Part shown: one piece after another, positions 1 to 7,256 of the stretch
How positions within the stretch are numbered: position 1 is the first letter of the stretch
Layout of the letters: each line of letters starts with the position of its first letter
Source of the DNA: Bacillota bacterium
Lineage (GTDB): Bacteria > Bacillota_C > Negativicutes > CTSoil-072
Direction: 5' to 3'
Assembly: GCA_017861495.1 (NCBI GenBank)
Contig: JAGFXW010000160.1
Coordinates: 1 to 9,140, forward strand
Length of the DNA: 9,140 nucleotides
Translations under genes and position numbers: made by a program
The notes under the pieces: model-generated
What the model saw: the letters and a program-made list of their open reading frames with translations, nothing else
Databases searched by the model: none
What the model was told of the DNA's origin: nothing

Positions 1-228
1 GGCGGCTTCAAAAAATCGAGCGAAAAGAGAAGATTTTTACGGGCCCGTTTGCTGCTGCAGGATGGGGATATAGCTTTTCAATTAACCGGAATCCAGAACA
101 ACAGCGCTTTGAAATCGATGATGGAATGTAATGTTTTTGTGGATGTACCGGCCGGGAGCGGGCCGTTAAACCCTGGTGATGTGGTATCCGCCCATGTTTT
201 GGGGAACATCAACAGCTTAGATGCGTAA
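1..228 (+). CDS. moeA: Molybdopterin molybdenumtransferase MoeA, C-terminal end only
   Basis: This is a partial gene whose 5' part lies left of the window. The open frame begins at base 1 and stops at TAA 226-228, giving the last 75 residues. They read as the C-terminal beta-barrel (domain IV) of MoeA: a basic start (KKSSEKRRFLRARL), then LTGIQNNSALKSMMECNVFVDVP and a final LNPGDVVSAHVLG, the usual SGxLxSM.xaNalixlP...l.aGe.V.v.ll pattern. MoeA inserts molybdate (or tungstate) into adenylylated molybdopterin in the cytoplasm. Its position 44 bases before moaA, on the same strand and with no terminator between them, fits a Moco biosynthesis operon. The catalytic domain is not visible, so the call rests on domain IV and context. 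Confidence 0.85.
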   Translation, partial: GGFKKSSEKRRFLRARLLLQDGDIAFQLTGIQNNSALKSMMECNVFVDVPAGSGPLNPGDVVSAHVLGNINSLDA

Positions 229-272
229 AACGTGCTTTTATGATAATTGGAGTTGGAAGAGGGTGAGTGTTC

Positions 273-1253
273 ATGTTAGACAGTTATGATCGAAAAATAG
301 AGTATTTGAGAGTTTCTGTTACTGACCGGTGTAATTTGCGATGCCGGTATTGCATGCCGGATGAAGGAATTGCCAGTGAGAGCCATTCAGATATCTTGAC
401 ATTAGAACAAATTGCTCGTCTCGTAAAGGTGTCCACTCAAGTCGGCATCAGTAAAGTCAGGTTTACCGGCGGAGAACCATTGGTTCGTAAAGACATTACA
501 AAACTCATTGCCCAGGTCGCTGAAATTCCGCAAATCACCGATATCGCCATTACGACGAATGGCATATTATTTGATGGTATGGCGGAAGACCTGAAAGCTG
601 CCGGGTTAAACCGCGTAAATTTCAGCCTGGACAGTTTTGTGCCCGAAAAATTCAATTATATCACCCGGCGCGGCAATCTGCATGATGTGACCCGCGCTAT
701 CGAAAAAGCGCTTAAATTGGATCTTGCACCGGTAAAAATTAATACGGTGGTTATGAAGGGCTTCAATGACGATGAGATCCTGGATTTTGCCAAATTGGCG
801 TATGACATGCCGTTGAATGTACGGTTTATTGAGTTTATGCCGGTAGGGGATTTGCCTTTTTTCAAAAAAGAACGTTTGGTTAGTATGGCGGAAATAAGAC
901 AAGTTGTGGAAACACGGTATGAATTGTTTAAAGCTCCTATAGCGAAAGGGAACGGACCGGCCAAATCGTTTCGGATCAAGGGTGGTGCAGGAACAATCGG
1001 CTTTATCAGTGCGATGAGTAACCATTTTTGTTCCGAGTGCAACCGGATCCGGATGACTGCGGATGGCAAATTGCGGGGCTGTTTATTTGATAAGGGCGAG
1101 GTCAACTTGAAATTAGCATTGGAAAATAATGCAAGCGATGAAGAAATTGCCCGTCTATTCAGTGAAACAATCCGCAAAAAACCGGATCGTCACCATATGG
1201 ATGAGGGCTGGGGAACCGGCAATCGACGCAAAATGTATCAGATCGGAGGGTAA
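273..1253 (+). CDS. moaA: GTP 3',8-cyclase MoaA (radical SAM)
   Basis: MoaA is the radical SAM enzyme that turns GTP into 3',8-cyclo-7,8-dihydro-GTP, the first step of molybdopterin synthesis. The 326-residue product has the N-terminal SAM cluster motif CNLRCRYC (Cys20, Cys24, Cys27), the FTGGEPLVRKD segment that contacts SAM, and the second C-terminal 4Fe-4S cluster set CxxCx13C (Cys253, Cys256, Cys270). It ends in the conserved Gly-Gly tail (YQIGG) that donates to the active site. The GTG at 267 is in frame, but the ATG at 273 is preferred because it sits at proper distance from the GAGGGTGA site (259-266). Length is normal for the family. The moaC start follows the stop by two bases, and moaC's ribosome binding site lies inside the moaA 3' end, so the two are probably translationally coupled. 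Confidence 0.97.
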   Translation: MLDSYDRKIEYLRVSVTDRCNLRCRYCMPDEGIASESHSDILTLEQIARLVKVSTQVGISKVRFTGGEPLVRKDITKLIAQVAEIPQITDIAITTNGILFDGMAEDLKAAGLNRVNFSLDSFVPEKFNYITRRGNLHDVTRAIEKALKLDLAPVKINTVVMKGFNDDEILDFAKLAYDMPLNVRFIEFMPVGDLPFFKKERLVSMAEIRQVVETRYELFKAPIAKGNGPAKSFRIKGGAGTIGFISAMSNHFCSECNRIRMTADGKLRGCLFDKGEVNLKLALENNASDEEIARLFSETIRKKPDRHHMDEGWGTGNRRKMYQIGG

Positions 1254-1255
1254 TC

Positions 1256-2275
1256 ATGGATTTTACACACTTTAATGAAACGGGTCATGCCCGTATGGTA
1301 GATGTAGGCGGAAAACAAGATACGGAGCGGGTTGCTACTGCACAGGCGACTGTCCGAATGCAGCCTGAAACGTTGGCAACGATAAAGAGCGGCGGGGTAA
1401 AAAAAGGGGATGTGCTGGGCGTAGCCCAGGTAGCCGGGATTATGGCTGCCAAGCAGACTTCGCATTTGATCCCCATGTGTCATCCGTTGATGCTGACGTC
1501 GGTTGACATTACCTTCACACTGGATGAAGAAAATTCCAGTATTACGCTGCAATGCACAGCAAAAACCAGCGGCAAAACCGGTGTGGAGATGGAAGCCATC
1601 ACCGGCGCGGGAGTGGCGGCCATGACGATTTATGACATGAGCAAAGCAATCGACCGGTGGATGGAAATTACGGATATTAAGTTGATGGAAAAATCGGGCG
1701 GAAAAAGCGGACATGTAGTAAGGGGCTGCGGATTAGCCGGAGAAGGAAGACGAGGAGGTTACGGAATGAGTACGCCGGTTGTTTGTATCGTTTCTGCAGT
1801 TTCGAATACCGGAAAAACTACACTGACGGAGAAGTTGATTGCCGAAGTCGTCCGTCGCGGTTATAAGGTCGGGGCGGTAAAGAGCGATGCCCATGGATTT
1901 TCGATCGATGTTCCGGGCAAGGATTCCTGGCGGTTTGGCCAGGCCGGAGCCCAAGCGGTGGCTGTTGTGGGCCCGGATCAATATGCCGTGATTCAGAAGA
2001 CGAACCAGAAGAAAGATTTGGATGAGATTGTTGCCGCAATGGAAGGAATTGATATTGCCATAGTCGAAGGATTTAAATTGTCGGGAAAACAGAAAATTGA
2101 AGTGGTTCGCAGAGAAAAAGGCACTCAGGCCATATCATCTCCTGAGGAATTAATCGCTGTGGCTACCGATGTAACGGATGGGAATTTTCCGGTTCCTGCG
2201 TTCCCCTTGGACGACTATGAAAAAATTGCGGATTTTATTGTCGATAAATTTCTTGCCAATAGTTGTGTAAAATAG
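1256..2275 (+). CDS. moaC-mobB: MoaC-MobB fusion: cyclic pyranopterin monophosphate synthase joined to Mo-guanine dinucleotide adaptor GTPase
   Basis: A single 339-residue frame carries two Moco proteins. Residues 1-156 are MoaC, which converts cyclic dehydro-GTP to cPMP: QTSHLIPMCHPLML (68-80), TGVEMEAITGAGVAAMTIYDMSK with the catalytic Asp127 and Lys130, and the usual MoaC ending SGGKSGH. Residues 171-339 are MobB, a P-loop protein that assists MobA in nucleotide attachment: AVSNTGKTT (181-189), with Ala where the first P-loop Gly usually sits, and VEGFKLSGKQKIEVV (270-284). The linker 157-170 (GCGLAGEGRRGGYG) has no domain character and translates a ribosome binding site, suggesting that two adjacent genes fused by loss of the moaC stop codon. 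ATG 1256 is served by GGAGGG at 1245-1250. MobB may also be made alone from the internal ATG 1766. Confidence 0.93.
   Translation: MDFTHFNETGHARMVDVGGKQDTERVATAQATVRMQPETLATIKSGGVKKGDVLGVAQVAGIMAAKQTSHLIPMCHPLMLTSVDITFTLDEENSSITLQCTAKTSGKTGVEMEAITGAGVAAMTIYDMSKAIDRWMEITDIKLMEKSGGKSGHVVRGCGLAGEGRRGGYGMSTPVVCIVSAVSNTGKTTLTEKLIAEVVRRGYKVGAVKSDAHGFSIDVPGKDSWRFGQAGAQAVAVVGPDQYAVIQKTNQKKDLDEIVAAMEGIDIAIVEGFKLSGKQKIEVVRREKGTQAISSPEELIAVATDVTDGNFPVPAFPLDDYEKIADFIVDKFLANSCVK
1752..1768 (+). promoter_or_regulatory. Internal ribosome binding site and in-frame ATG for free MobB
   Basis: GAGGAGGT at 1752-1759 is a near-perfect Shine-Dalgarno, six bases before an ATG at 1766 that is in frame with the fusion gene. 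Translation from it would give a 169-residue MobB (MSTPVVCIVSAVSNTGKTT...), the normal length of a free-standing MobB. So the fusion gene probably makes two products, the full MoaC-MobB protein and separate MobB. The signal is seen in the sequence; its use is inferred. Confidence 0.6.
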
Positions 2276-2302
2276 TAAACAGAGTTGATAGGAGGTCGTA
2301 AG

Positions 2303-2737
2303 ATGGCAAAAGTAGTAGCAATAAACATCAGTGAAACCAAAGGGGTACCGAAAACGACGATTGAAAAAGGGTATTTTGACATAGATTGCGGATTAACTGG
2401 CGACGCCCATGCCGGCGCATGGCATCGGCAAGTTAGTTTGCTGGGAATGGAAAGCGTCAACAAGATGAAACAAAAAGGATTATCGGATTTGGAAACGGGC
2501 AGTTTTGCGGAAAACCTTACTACGGAAGGCGTCATTTTGTTTGAACTGCCGGTAGGAACAAAACTGAAAATTGGCGAGACCTTAATGGAAGTAACCCAAA
2601 TTGGGAAAGAATGTCATATGGGCTGCGCAATCCGCCAAAAAACCGGCGATTGTGTCATGCCGCGCGAGGGGATTTTTGCTAAGGTGCTTACGCCGGGCTG
2701 GGTTAAACCAGGGGATGAAATTGAAATCATCAACTAA
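2303..2737 (+). CDS. Small MOSC-domain protein
   Basis: This 144-residue protein is almost entirely one MOSC domain (named after the C-terminus of Moco sulfurase). Visible landmarks are GLTGDAHAGAWHRQVSLL (30-47), GSFAENLTTEG (66-76), and the cysteine-rich block KECHMGCAIRQKTGDCVMPREGIF (102-125) with Cys104, Cys108 and Cys117, followed by GD.IEI near the end. MOSC proteins bind or transfer molybdopterin or sulfur. Stand-alone small ones are common in bacterial Moco loci, but their exact job is not settled. ATG 2303 is chosen over the upstream in-frame TTG 2285 because GGAGGT (2291-2296) lies seven bases before it and would be inside the coding region otherwise. It starts 27 bases after the moaC-mobB stop and sits in the same operon, which supports a role in cofactor sulfuration or handling. 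Confidence 0.9.
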   Translation: MAKVVAINISETKGVPKTTIEKGYFDIDCGLTGDAHAGAWHRQVSLLGMESVNKMKQKGLSDLETGSFAENLTTEGVILFELPVGTKLKIGETLMEVTQIGKECHMGCAIRQKTGDCVMPREGIFAKVLTPGWVKPGDEIEIIN

Positions 2738-2765
2738 TTACGAATTGATTGCAGAGGTGCAAATC

Positions 2766-3377
2766 ATGACAGGTATCGTACTGGCCGGTGGCCGCAGCAG
2801 CCGGATGGGCAAGGATAAAGCGGAACTGCCCTGGCAAGGAGGCACTATGCTGTCGGCAGCCGTTGACAAATTGGCCTTGTTTTGCAAGGAGATTATTGTG
2901 GTAGGACCGCAGCGGACGTTAGAAAGAAACGTTCGCTGGACGCAAGACCGTTATGTTGGCAAGGGCCCTTTAGCCGGACTGCATGCCGGCTTGGAAGAGG
3001 CATCGGACGACAGTGTATTAGTGGTTCCCTGTGATATGCCGACGCTGCCGGTGCGAGTTCTTGAAGAAATTATAAAAGTAGCCGAAACGGGCGAATTTGA
3101 TGTGGTGCTTCCGGTTCATTCGGACGGCAATGAACCGCTTTGCACATGGCTTTCAAAGTCTGCCTGTTTGCCGGTTGTTCGCCGGTTGCTGGAGAATGGA
3201 CATACTTGTCCTTTGGATATTTATCAATATGTACGTGTGGGGGAGCTTAATGTAGATCAATTTTTCCCTAAAGCAACAGTCGAGAAGATTTTTGCAAATT
3301 TGAATTCGCCGGTAGATTATGAAGCAGCGAAACAAGAAGAGTTGGTAAAGACCTGCTGTACTAAGACGAAGGCATAA
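2766..3377 (+). CDS. mobA: Molybdenum cofactor guanylyltransferase MobA
   Basis: MobA joins GMP from GTP to Mo-molybdopterin, giving the bis-MGD cofactor used by the DMSO reductase superfamily, to which the enzyme at the right end of this window belongs. The 203-residue product shows the nucleotidyltransferase signature LAGGRSSRMGKDKA (6-19), GPLAGLHAGL (67-76), the metal-binding VPCDMP (87-92, Asp90), EPLCTWLS (123-130) and the C-terminal FANLNSPVDY, a variant of the family's FxNINTPED. The start is ATG 2766 with GAGGTG at 2754-2759; the same frame is open upstream into the MOSC gene but has no better signal there. Length is typical. The C-terminal tail (KTCCTKTKA) adds two cysteines beyond the domain, of no known meaning. 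The gap to the MOSC gene is 28 bases. Confidence 0.95.
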   Translation: MTGIVLAGGRSSRMGKDKAELPWQGGTMLSAAVDKLALFCKEIIVVGPQRTLERNVRWTQDRYVGKGPLAGLHAGLEEASDDSVLVVPCDMPTLPVRVLEEIIKVAETGEFDVVLPVHSDGNEPLCTWLSKSACLPVVRRLLENGHTCPLDIYQYVRVGELNVDQFFPKATVEKIFANLNSPVDYEAAKQEELVKTCCTKTKA

Positions 3378-3399
3378 GCTGTTGGAGAGGATATAGACT

Positions 3400-4230
3400 A
3401 TGCGAAATGCAGTTGTAATTTTCACGAAGGTACCGAAGGAAGGCGAGACGAAAACCCGCTTAACGGTTGATCGCGGGGGCATATTTTCGCCGCAGGAAGC
3501 AAAAGAATTTTATGAAGCCTGTTTGCTGGATGTGATTGATCATTGCCTCACTGCCGAGTGCGGCGATGTATATCTTTGTTACAATCAAGGCGGCGCCGGC
3601 GAATATTTGCAGGAATTGATCGCCGCAAATTTTGCGCCGCAGTCGATTAAAGAGATTTTTTCGGATCAGGGCGGACACTTTGATGTCGCCATGCAATATG
3701 CCGCCGATTATATTCTGCGGGCTGGAGAAGCGGATCGATTGGCTGATAACATTTTTATTGTGGGTGGCGATATGCCCTGTCTGCAGCCTGTGACGCTGAA
3801 GAATGCGGTAAATAAGTTGGCGGAATTGGCTGCAAGCGAAAGGGCGCTTGCCTGTGCGAAGCCTTGTGATGCCCGCAATGAAAACATCGGCGCTGCCATT
3901 GTTGAATCGGCTGACCAGGCCGGCGGCTTCAATATCATTGGCTATACCTGCACAACACCGTTTAATTTTATCGAGGTTTTTTATAATCCGACGGGTGCGA
4001 TGGTTTTGGATATGGTTGTGCGGAAAGCGGTAGAAAAGATGATCCCGATCAGTATGATTGAACTGGTCCCGGATTTTGATATTCTGGAAGATTTAGGCGG
4101 CTTCATACCGGTGATGAACACGCTTAAGCTGGCGGAACGCTACGATCCACAAGTTGTATCACCCAAACGAACCATGAAATACTTACAGGACATGGGGATT
4201 GAAGCGGCAGCGCAAGTGCCGGAAATGTGA
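3400..4230 (+). CDS. DUF2064 / TIGR04282-like nucleotidyl- or glycosyltransferase, last gene of the Moco operon
   Basis: The 276-residue protein has a GT-A/nucleotidyltransferase fold signature like that of DUF2064 (TIGR04282, distantly CofC-like). It shows the N-terminal AVVIFTKVPKEGETKTRL (4-21), in which the basic KTRL is the family hallmark, and a metal-binding FIVGGDMPCLQP (119-130, Asp124), followed by a helical C-terminal part ending near residue 276. The family is best known from arsenosugar or radical SAM/selenodomain-associated loci, and the substrate of most members is unknown. Here it lies 22 bases after mobA, with GGAGAGG at 3384-3390 before ATG 3400, and is followed at once by a terminator, so it is part of the Moco operon. 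A role in adding or changing the nucleotide of a Mo/W cofactor is possible but is inferred only from position. Confidence 0.8.
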   Translation: MRNAVVIFTKVPKEGETKTRLTVDRGGIFSPQEAKEFYEACLLDVIDHCLTAECGDVYLCYNQGGAGEYLQELIAANFAPQSIKEIFSDQGGHFDVAMQYAADYILRAGEADRLADNIFIVGGDMPCLQPVTLKNAVNKLAELAASERALACAKPCDARNENIGAAIVESADQAGGFNIIGYTCTTPFNFIEVFYNPTGAMVLDMVVRKAVEKMIPISMIELVPDFDILEDLGGFIPVMNTLKLAERYDPQVVSPKRTMKYLQDMGIEAAAQVPEM

Positions 4231-4237
4231 TGAAAAG

Positions 4238-4295
4238 AAAAAGCAAAACGGGGATATCCGGCCAAACGGCTTTGGATATGCCCGTTTTGCTTTTT
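4238..4295 (+). terminator. Intrinsic terminator ending the Moco operon
   Basis: A long hairpin begins seven bases after the last stop. The outer arm AAAAAGCAAAACGGG (4238-4252) pairs with its complement ending at 4295. After a G-G mismatch, ATATCC (4254-4259) pairs with GGATAT (4274-4279), and GCC/GGC closes the loop. The right arm ends in TTTTT. The A-rich left side and T-rich right side mean it could also stop transcription from the right. Confidence 0.9.
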
Positions 4296-4639
4296 ATAAG
4301 AAAATTACTTTTTGTTCAATTCTACCGGATAACAAAAACGCAGCGGACCGTGTTGTGACTCATTACGACTCATGCGTCTCTACCTTGTTTGTTATGCTGT
4401 AAGGTATCGTGCTTACTGCTTGGCTGGTCAGCATGATCACAAATTGCGGGTTCAAGATCCTCATTTTGCAACTGGAAGCATACAATACTGTTAAGCAAAA
4501 ACTAGATACGCAAACTTTATGCTATCGGATTCTGTTGTTCTAAAATAAGAGAATTATAGCGACAAATTGACGAGTGTTTTGGCGATTTAACGTGGTAAGT
4601 TCTTGGAATGAATTTTTTTTTGATAATATTATTCTGGAA
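4296..4639. other. Intergenic stretch with no supported gene
   Basis: This AT-rich stretch lies between the operon terminator and the activator promoter. No frame has a ribosome binding site plus family-like sequence. It holds a ten-base tandem repeat of GACTCAT (4357-4363 and 4367-4373) and one TCATTTTG half-site (4461-4468) resembling the regulatory motif found further right. A short minus-strand frame (4464-4363, 33 codons) has a hydrophobic start but no ribosome binding site; it may be a gene remnant or chance. Confidence 0.5.
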
Positions 4640-4670
4640 CGTATCATTTTGACACGAACCACAAAATGAT
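4640..4670. promoter_or_regulatory. Probable operator of the sigma-54 activator at its own promoter
   Basis: CGTATCATTTTGACACG (4640-4656) is an imperfect palindrome in which six of seven arm positions pair. CAAAATGAT (4662-4670) is an inverted copy of its core, so ATCATTTTG and CAAAATGAT form a perfect inverted repeat with a ten-base gap. The first 15 bases recur exactly at 7154-7168, before the molybdoenzyme. The site covers the -35 box and spacer of the promoter, so binding here should repress. That the neighbouring Fis-type activator binds it is inferred. Confidence 0.65.
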
Positions 4671-4677
4671 TTAAAAT
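4649..4677 (+). promoter_or_regulatory. Housekeeping (sigma-A) promoter of the activator gene
   Basis: TTGACA (4649-4654) is a perfect -35 box, followed after 17 bases by TAAAAT (4672-4677), one base from the TATAAT consensus. Transcription would start near 4684, leaving a leader of about 110 bases before the GTG start. No GG-N10-GC sigma-54 element was found between 4671 and 4780, so the activator itself is probably made by the housekeeping polymerase. Confidence 0.8.
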
Positions 4678-4794
4678 AAGAAGTGGAAATCTTCACATAG
4701 TAGTATGTTTATTGTAAATCCTTAAATGAAAGTGATTGCTGGAGAAATATTGAAGGGGTTTATTATCGAAGCGAAATAATTGGGAGGAATACAA

Positions 4795-6951
4795 GTGGGC
4801 ATACTGAATCAGGCTGCTGAAATTTTTGCTGCGCCAACTGACACTTTCCTGAATAACAAAAAAACACATGCCCAAGAACGCTGGAATGCCATATTGCAGT
4901 ATAAGCAGGATTTTTTACAAAATGGCAGTAATGATCCATGTCGCTATCCTTTCATGAACCAAGAAGTTGCCGCGTCATGGGTTCGGTCCCGTAACCTGGG
5001 CGTGAATCCGTATTCTGTGGTGACGAGCTCTAATTTAAATCCGGAAAAATTATCCGAAATCCTGGGAAAACATCATATATTGATTAAAGTGACCAATTCT
5101 TTGATTGAATCCTTTAAAGATATGCTTCGGTCTTGCGGGGATATATTGTACTTATTTGATACAACTGGGGTTGTCCTTTTGAATGAAGGCGGTTGGGAAA
5201 AATCGTCCCTGTTCCCGGAAAATCATCCCCGCATGGGGATTATTTCGGATGAACACTCCGAAGGCACTACGGCCCATGAATTGTGTATTCGGCTTGGACG
5301 CCCGGTGCAATTGTTAGGACCTGAGCATTATTGCGTTGCATTTCAAAACAGTATTGCCTCCGCTGCTCCGATCCGCGATGAATCCGGAAATATTAATGCC
5401 GCGTTGGTTATATTAAATCAACCATTGATGGAATCACCGGGGGAAGAGATCCTGGAAAACCTCTGTCTGCACAGTTTAGGGTTGGCTACTTCACTGGCGA
5501 TTGCCATTGAAACCCATTTTAAGCTGATTAAGATGACAAATGATTATTGCGATGCCAATGAAAAAGCAGAAACCTTCAATTGCCACCTGCAAATTGCCAT
5601 GGATCGTTTTGCTACTATCCATAATACATTGAATTCAACGCTGGCTTTTGTTGAAGAAGGAATTATCATCACGGACCGGAATGGAAAGATCATTCACATT
5701 AACCAGGAAGGCATGCGGATCCTAAAATTCCGATCGGAAGAAATGGGCAATCGGAATATCCGTGAGTTTTTGCGCGGCGATTCTTCCATTATGGCGTTGG
5801 CTGAGAAAGGTGAAAATGTAACGGTTGAAGAGTTTATTCAGGTAGGCACGGATCGGCAACTGTATCAAATTGGCGTACGGCCGACCTTAAATCACTATAC
5901 CCAACGAATTGACGGTATCGTGTTTAAATTGAATCCGTCGGAAAAATTGACGGCGCAACTCAATAGCCGTTCCGGCGGTTTGGCGTCGAATACGTTCGAA
6001 AGCATTATCGGTGAAAATGCGGAATTTAAGAAAAGCGTAAGCATGGCGCAGCGTTTTGCCGGCTCAGGGGAAAATGTTCTGCTGATTGGTGAAAGCGGAA
6101 CTGGAAAAGAACTGTTCGCGCAGGCCGTTCATAATGCGCACCGTCCGCAGGGGCCGTTTGTGGCGGTTAACTGCGCTGCCATGCCACGGGAATTGATCGA
6201 AAGTGAAATGTTCGGGTATGAAGGCGGTAGTTTTACTGGGGCAGAACGTGCCGGACGGCCGGGTAAAATTGAGTTGGCGCATGGCGGAACCTTGTTTTTG
6301 GATGAAATCGGCGATATGCCGATCGAATTACAAGCCGTTTTGTTGCGTGCGTTGGAAGACAAACAAGTGATGCGGTTAGGCGGACGCCGTTACAAAAAGG
6401 TAGATTTCCGTCTTGTTACTGCCACGAACAAAAATCTTTACCAAATGGTCACGGAAAATAAATTCCGGGAAGATTTGTTTTTTCGCTTAGCGGTGTTGCC
6501 GGTTAATATTCCGCCATTGCGCGACCGGGGCCATGATATTGAAATTTTAAGCAAATACTTTATTGAAAGTTATTGTCAGAAGAAAGGTTGGAAGGTTCCG
6601 CAGATCAGCCCGTCAGCGCAGAAAAAAATTAATGAATATGAATGGCCCGGCAATGCCCGGCAATTGCAGAACGCAATGATTTATACGGTCAATACGTGCT
6701 TGGACGGGATCATTAAACCGGAAAACCTTCCTAATTATATACTATTGGCTACCTGTCCGATAAAAATTGACGGAATGACAAACGGAGTAGAAAAAATTGG
6801 CGAGATGCTGTGTCTTGAGAAATTGGAAAAAGCTGCAATAGAGACGGCACTGTTGCATGCGAATAATTGTGTGCCGGTCGCGGCTGAGATTCTTGGCATT
6901 AGCCGTTCCACATTGTATCGAAAACTTAAAGAATACAATATAGACTATTGA
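4795..6951 (+). CDS. AcoR-type sigma-54-dependent transcriptional activator (GAF-PAS-AAA+-Fis HTH)
   Basis: This 718-residue enhancer-binding protein activates sigma-54 RNA polymerase. The N-terminal part (VAASWVRSRNLGVNPYS) resembles the AcoR/DhaR family and leads into a GAF-like sensor (about 80-245), then a PAS domain (about 275-385; AFVEEGIIITDRNGKIIHIN). The AAA+ core has Walker A GESGTGKE (432-439), the sigma-54 contact loop GSFTGA (478-483, Ser in place of the usual Ala), Walker B LFLDE (499-503/504) and FREDLFFRLAVLPVNIPPLRDR. A Fis-type helix-turn-helix ends the protein (VAAEILGISRSTLYRKLKEYNI). There is no receiver domain, so it probably senses a small ligand directly. GTG 4795 is chosen because GGGAGG (4782-4787) lies seven bases before it; the upstream TTG 4780 would place that site inside the gene. 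The likely target is the molybdoenzyme downstream. The ligand is unknown. Confidence 0.95.
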   Translation: MGILNQAAEIFAAPTDTFLNNKKTHAQERWNAILQYKQDFLQNGSNDPCRYPFMNQEVAASWVRSRNLGVNPYSVVTSSNLNPEKLSEILGKHHILIKVTNSLIESFKDMLRSCGDILYLFDTTGVVLLNEGGWEKSSLFPENHPRMGIISDEHSEGTTAHELCIRLGRPVQLLGPEHYCVAFQNSIASAAPIRDESGNINAALVILNQPLMESPGEEILENLCLHSLGLATSLAIAIETHFKLIKMTNDYCDANEKAETFNCHLQIAMDRFATIHNTLNSTLAFVEEGIIITDRNGKIIHINQEGMRILKFRSEEMGNRNIREFLRGDSSIMALAEKGENVTVEEFIQVGTDRQLYQIGVRPTLNHYTQRIDGIVFKLNPSEKLTAQLNSRSGGLASNTFESIIGENAEFKKSVSMAQRFAGSGENVLLIGESGTGKELFAQAVHNAHRPQGPFVAVNCAAMPRELIESEMFGYEGGSFTGAERAGRPGKIELAHGGTLFLDEIGDMPIELQAVLLRALEDKQVMRLGGRRYKKVDFRLVTATNKNLYQMVTENKFREDLFFRLAVLPVNIPPLRDRGHDIEILSKYFIESYCQKKGWKVPQISPSAQKKINEYEWPGNARQLQNAMIYTVNTCLDGIIKPENLPNYILLATCPIKIDGMTNGVEKIGEMLCLEKLEKAAIETALLHANNCVPVAAEILGISRSTLYRKLKEYNIDY

Positions 6952-6993
6952 TACGCGATAATTATTACCTGTAAACAAGAATTTATTTGCTGA

Positions 6994-7020
6994 CAGGCCC
7001 GCTAGCGGGCCTGCTTTTTT
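6994..7020 (+). terminator. Intrinsic terminator after the activator gene
   Basis: A perfect 20-base palindrome (6994-7013, arms CAGGCCCGCT and AGCGGGCCTG) is followed by C and six T (7015-7020). It lies 42 bases after the activator stop. It separates the activator transcript from the molybdoenzyme, which has its own promoter. Confidence 0.93.
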
Positions 7021-7113
7021 GCAATCTGTTATATTTTTTTCAATTGACTGTTATTTTTATCACGAAAACAGAAAAAACGGTCTTAAAATGACAAAGTAAT
7101 CGCAAAATTGGAA

Positions 7114-7150
7114 TCGCATAAAGAGTTTCTTTTTGGCTAAACTCTTGCGA
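7114..7150. repeat. Inverted repeat upstream of the enhancer site
   Basis: AAGAGTTT (7121-7128) and AAACTCTT (7139-7146) are perfect complements with a ten-base gap. The outer TCGC (7114-7117) and GCGA (7147-7150) extend the pairing past a three-base bulge. It lacks a T-run on the right, so it is not a normal terminator, and it ends just before the shared activator motif. It could be a second protein-binding dyad or a weak hairpin. Confidence 0.4.
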
Positions 7151-7153
7151 CAT

Positions 7154-7182
7154 CGTATCATTTTGACATACTATAAAATGGA
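7154..7182. promoter_or_regulatory. Probable upstream activating sequence for the sigma-54 activator
   Basis: CGTATCATTTTGACA (7154-7168) is identical over 15 bases to the motif at the activator's own promoter. A weaker inverted half-site, AAAATGG, follows at 7175-7181, sixteen bases centre to centre versus eighteen at the other copy. The main site is centred about 120 bases upstream of the predicted start of transcription, the usual distance for enhancer sites of sigma-54 activators. The TTGACA inside it has no -10 box at proper spacing here, unlike the other copy, so the shared motif is not just a shared promoter. Confidence 0.7.
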
Positions 7183-7227
7183 AACTTTTGATAAAAAAAG
7201 CACAGAAACCTTGTATAATCCTAATAC

Positions 7228-7241
7228 TAGAACGTGTTCTA
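7228..7241. promoter_or_regulatory. Palindrome between the enhancer site and the sigma-54 promoter
   Basis: TAGAAC and GTTCTA are perfect complementary arms around a central GT. Centred at about -48 from the predicted start, just upstream of the -24 element, it is placed where a second regulator could block or assist loop formation. The half-site spacing does not match the Firmicute LexA box (GAAC-N4-GTTC). No regulator can be named. Confidence 0.35.
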
Positions 7242-7256
7242 TAGTTTTGAAATAAC

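Noticed and set aside
606..1177. Long minus-strand frames opposite moaA
   Set aside because: They mirror the codon pattern of moaA on the other strand, have no start signals and no recognisable domains.
4199..4402. 67-codon plus-strand frame after the DUF2064 gene
   Set aside because: It begins inside the previous gene, runs through the terminator hairpin, has no ribosome binding site and no family-like sequence.
4238..7020. Repeat array or mobile element in the intergenic DNA
   Set aside because: The two hairpins are ordinary terminators. No terminal inverted repeats, target duplications, transposase fragments or regularly spaced repeats were seen.
7188..7219. Housekeeping promoter TTGATA ... 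TATAAT before the molybdoenzyme
   Set aside because: The -10 box is perfect but the spacing to TTGATA is 20 bases and no other -35 fits, so at most a weak promoter. The sigma-54 element is far better.
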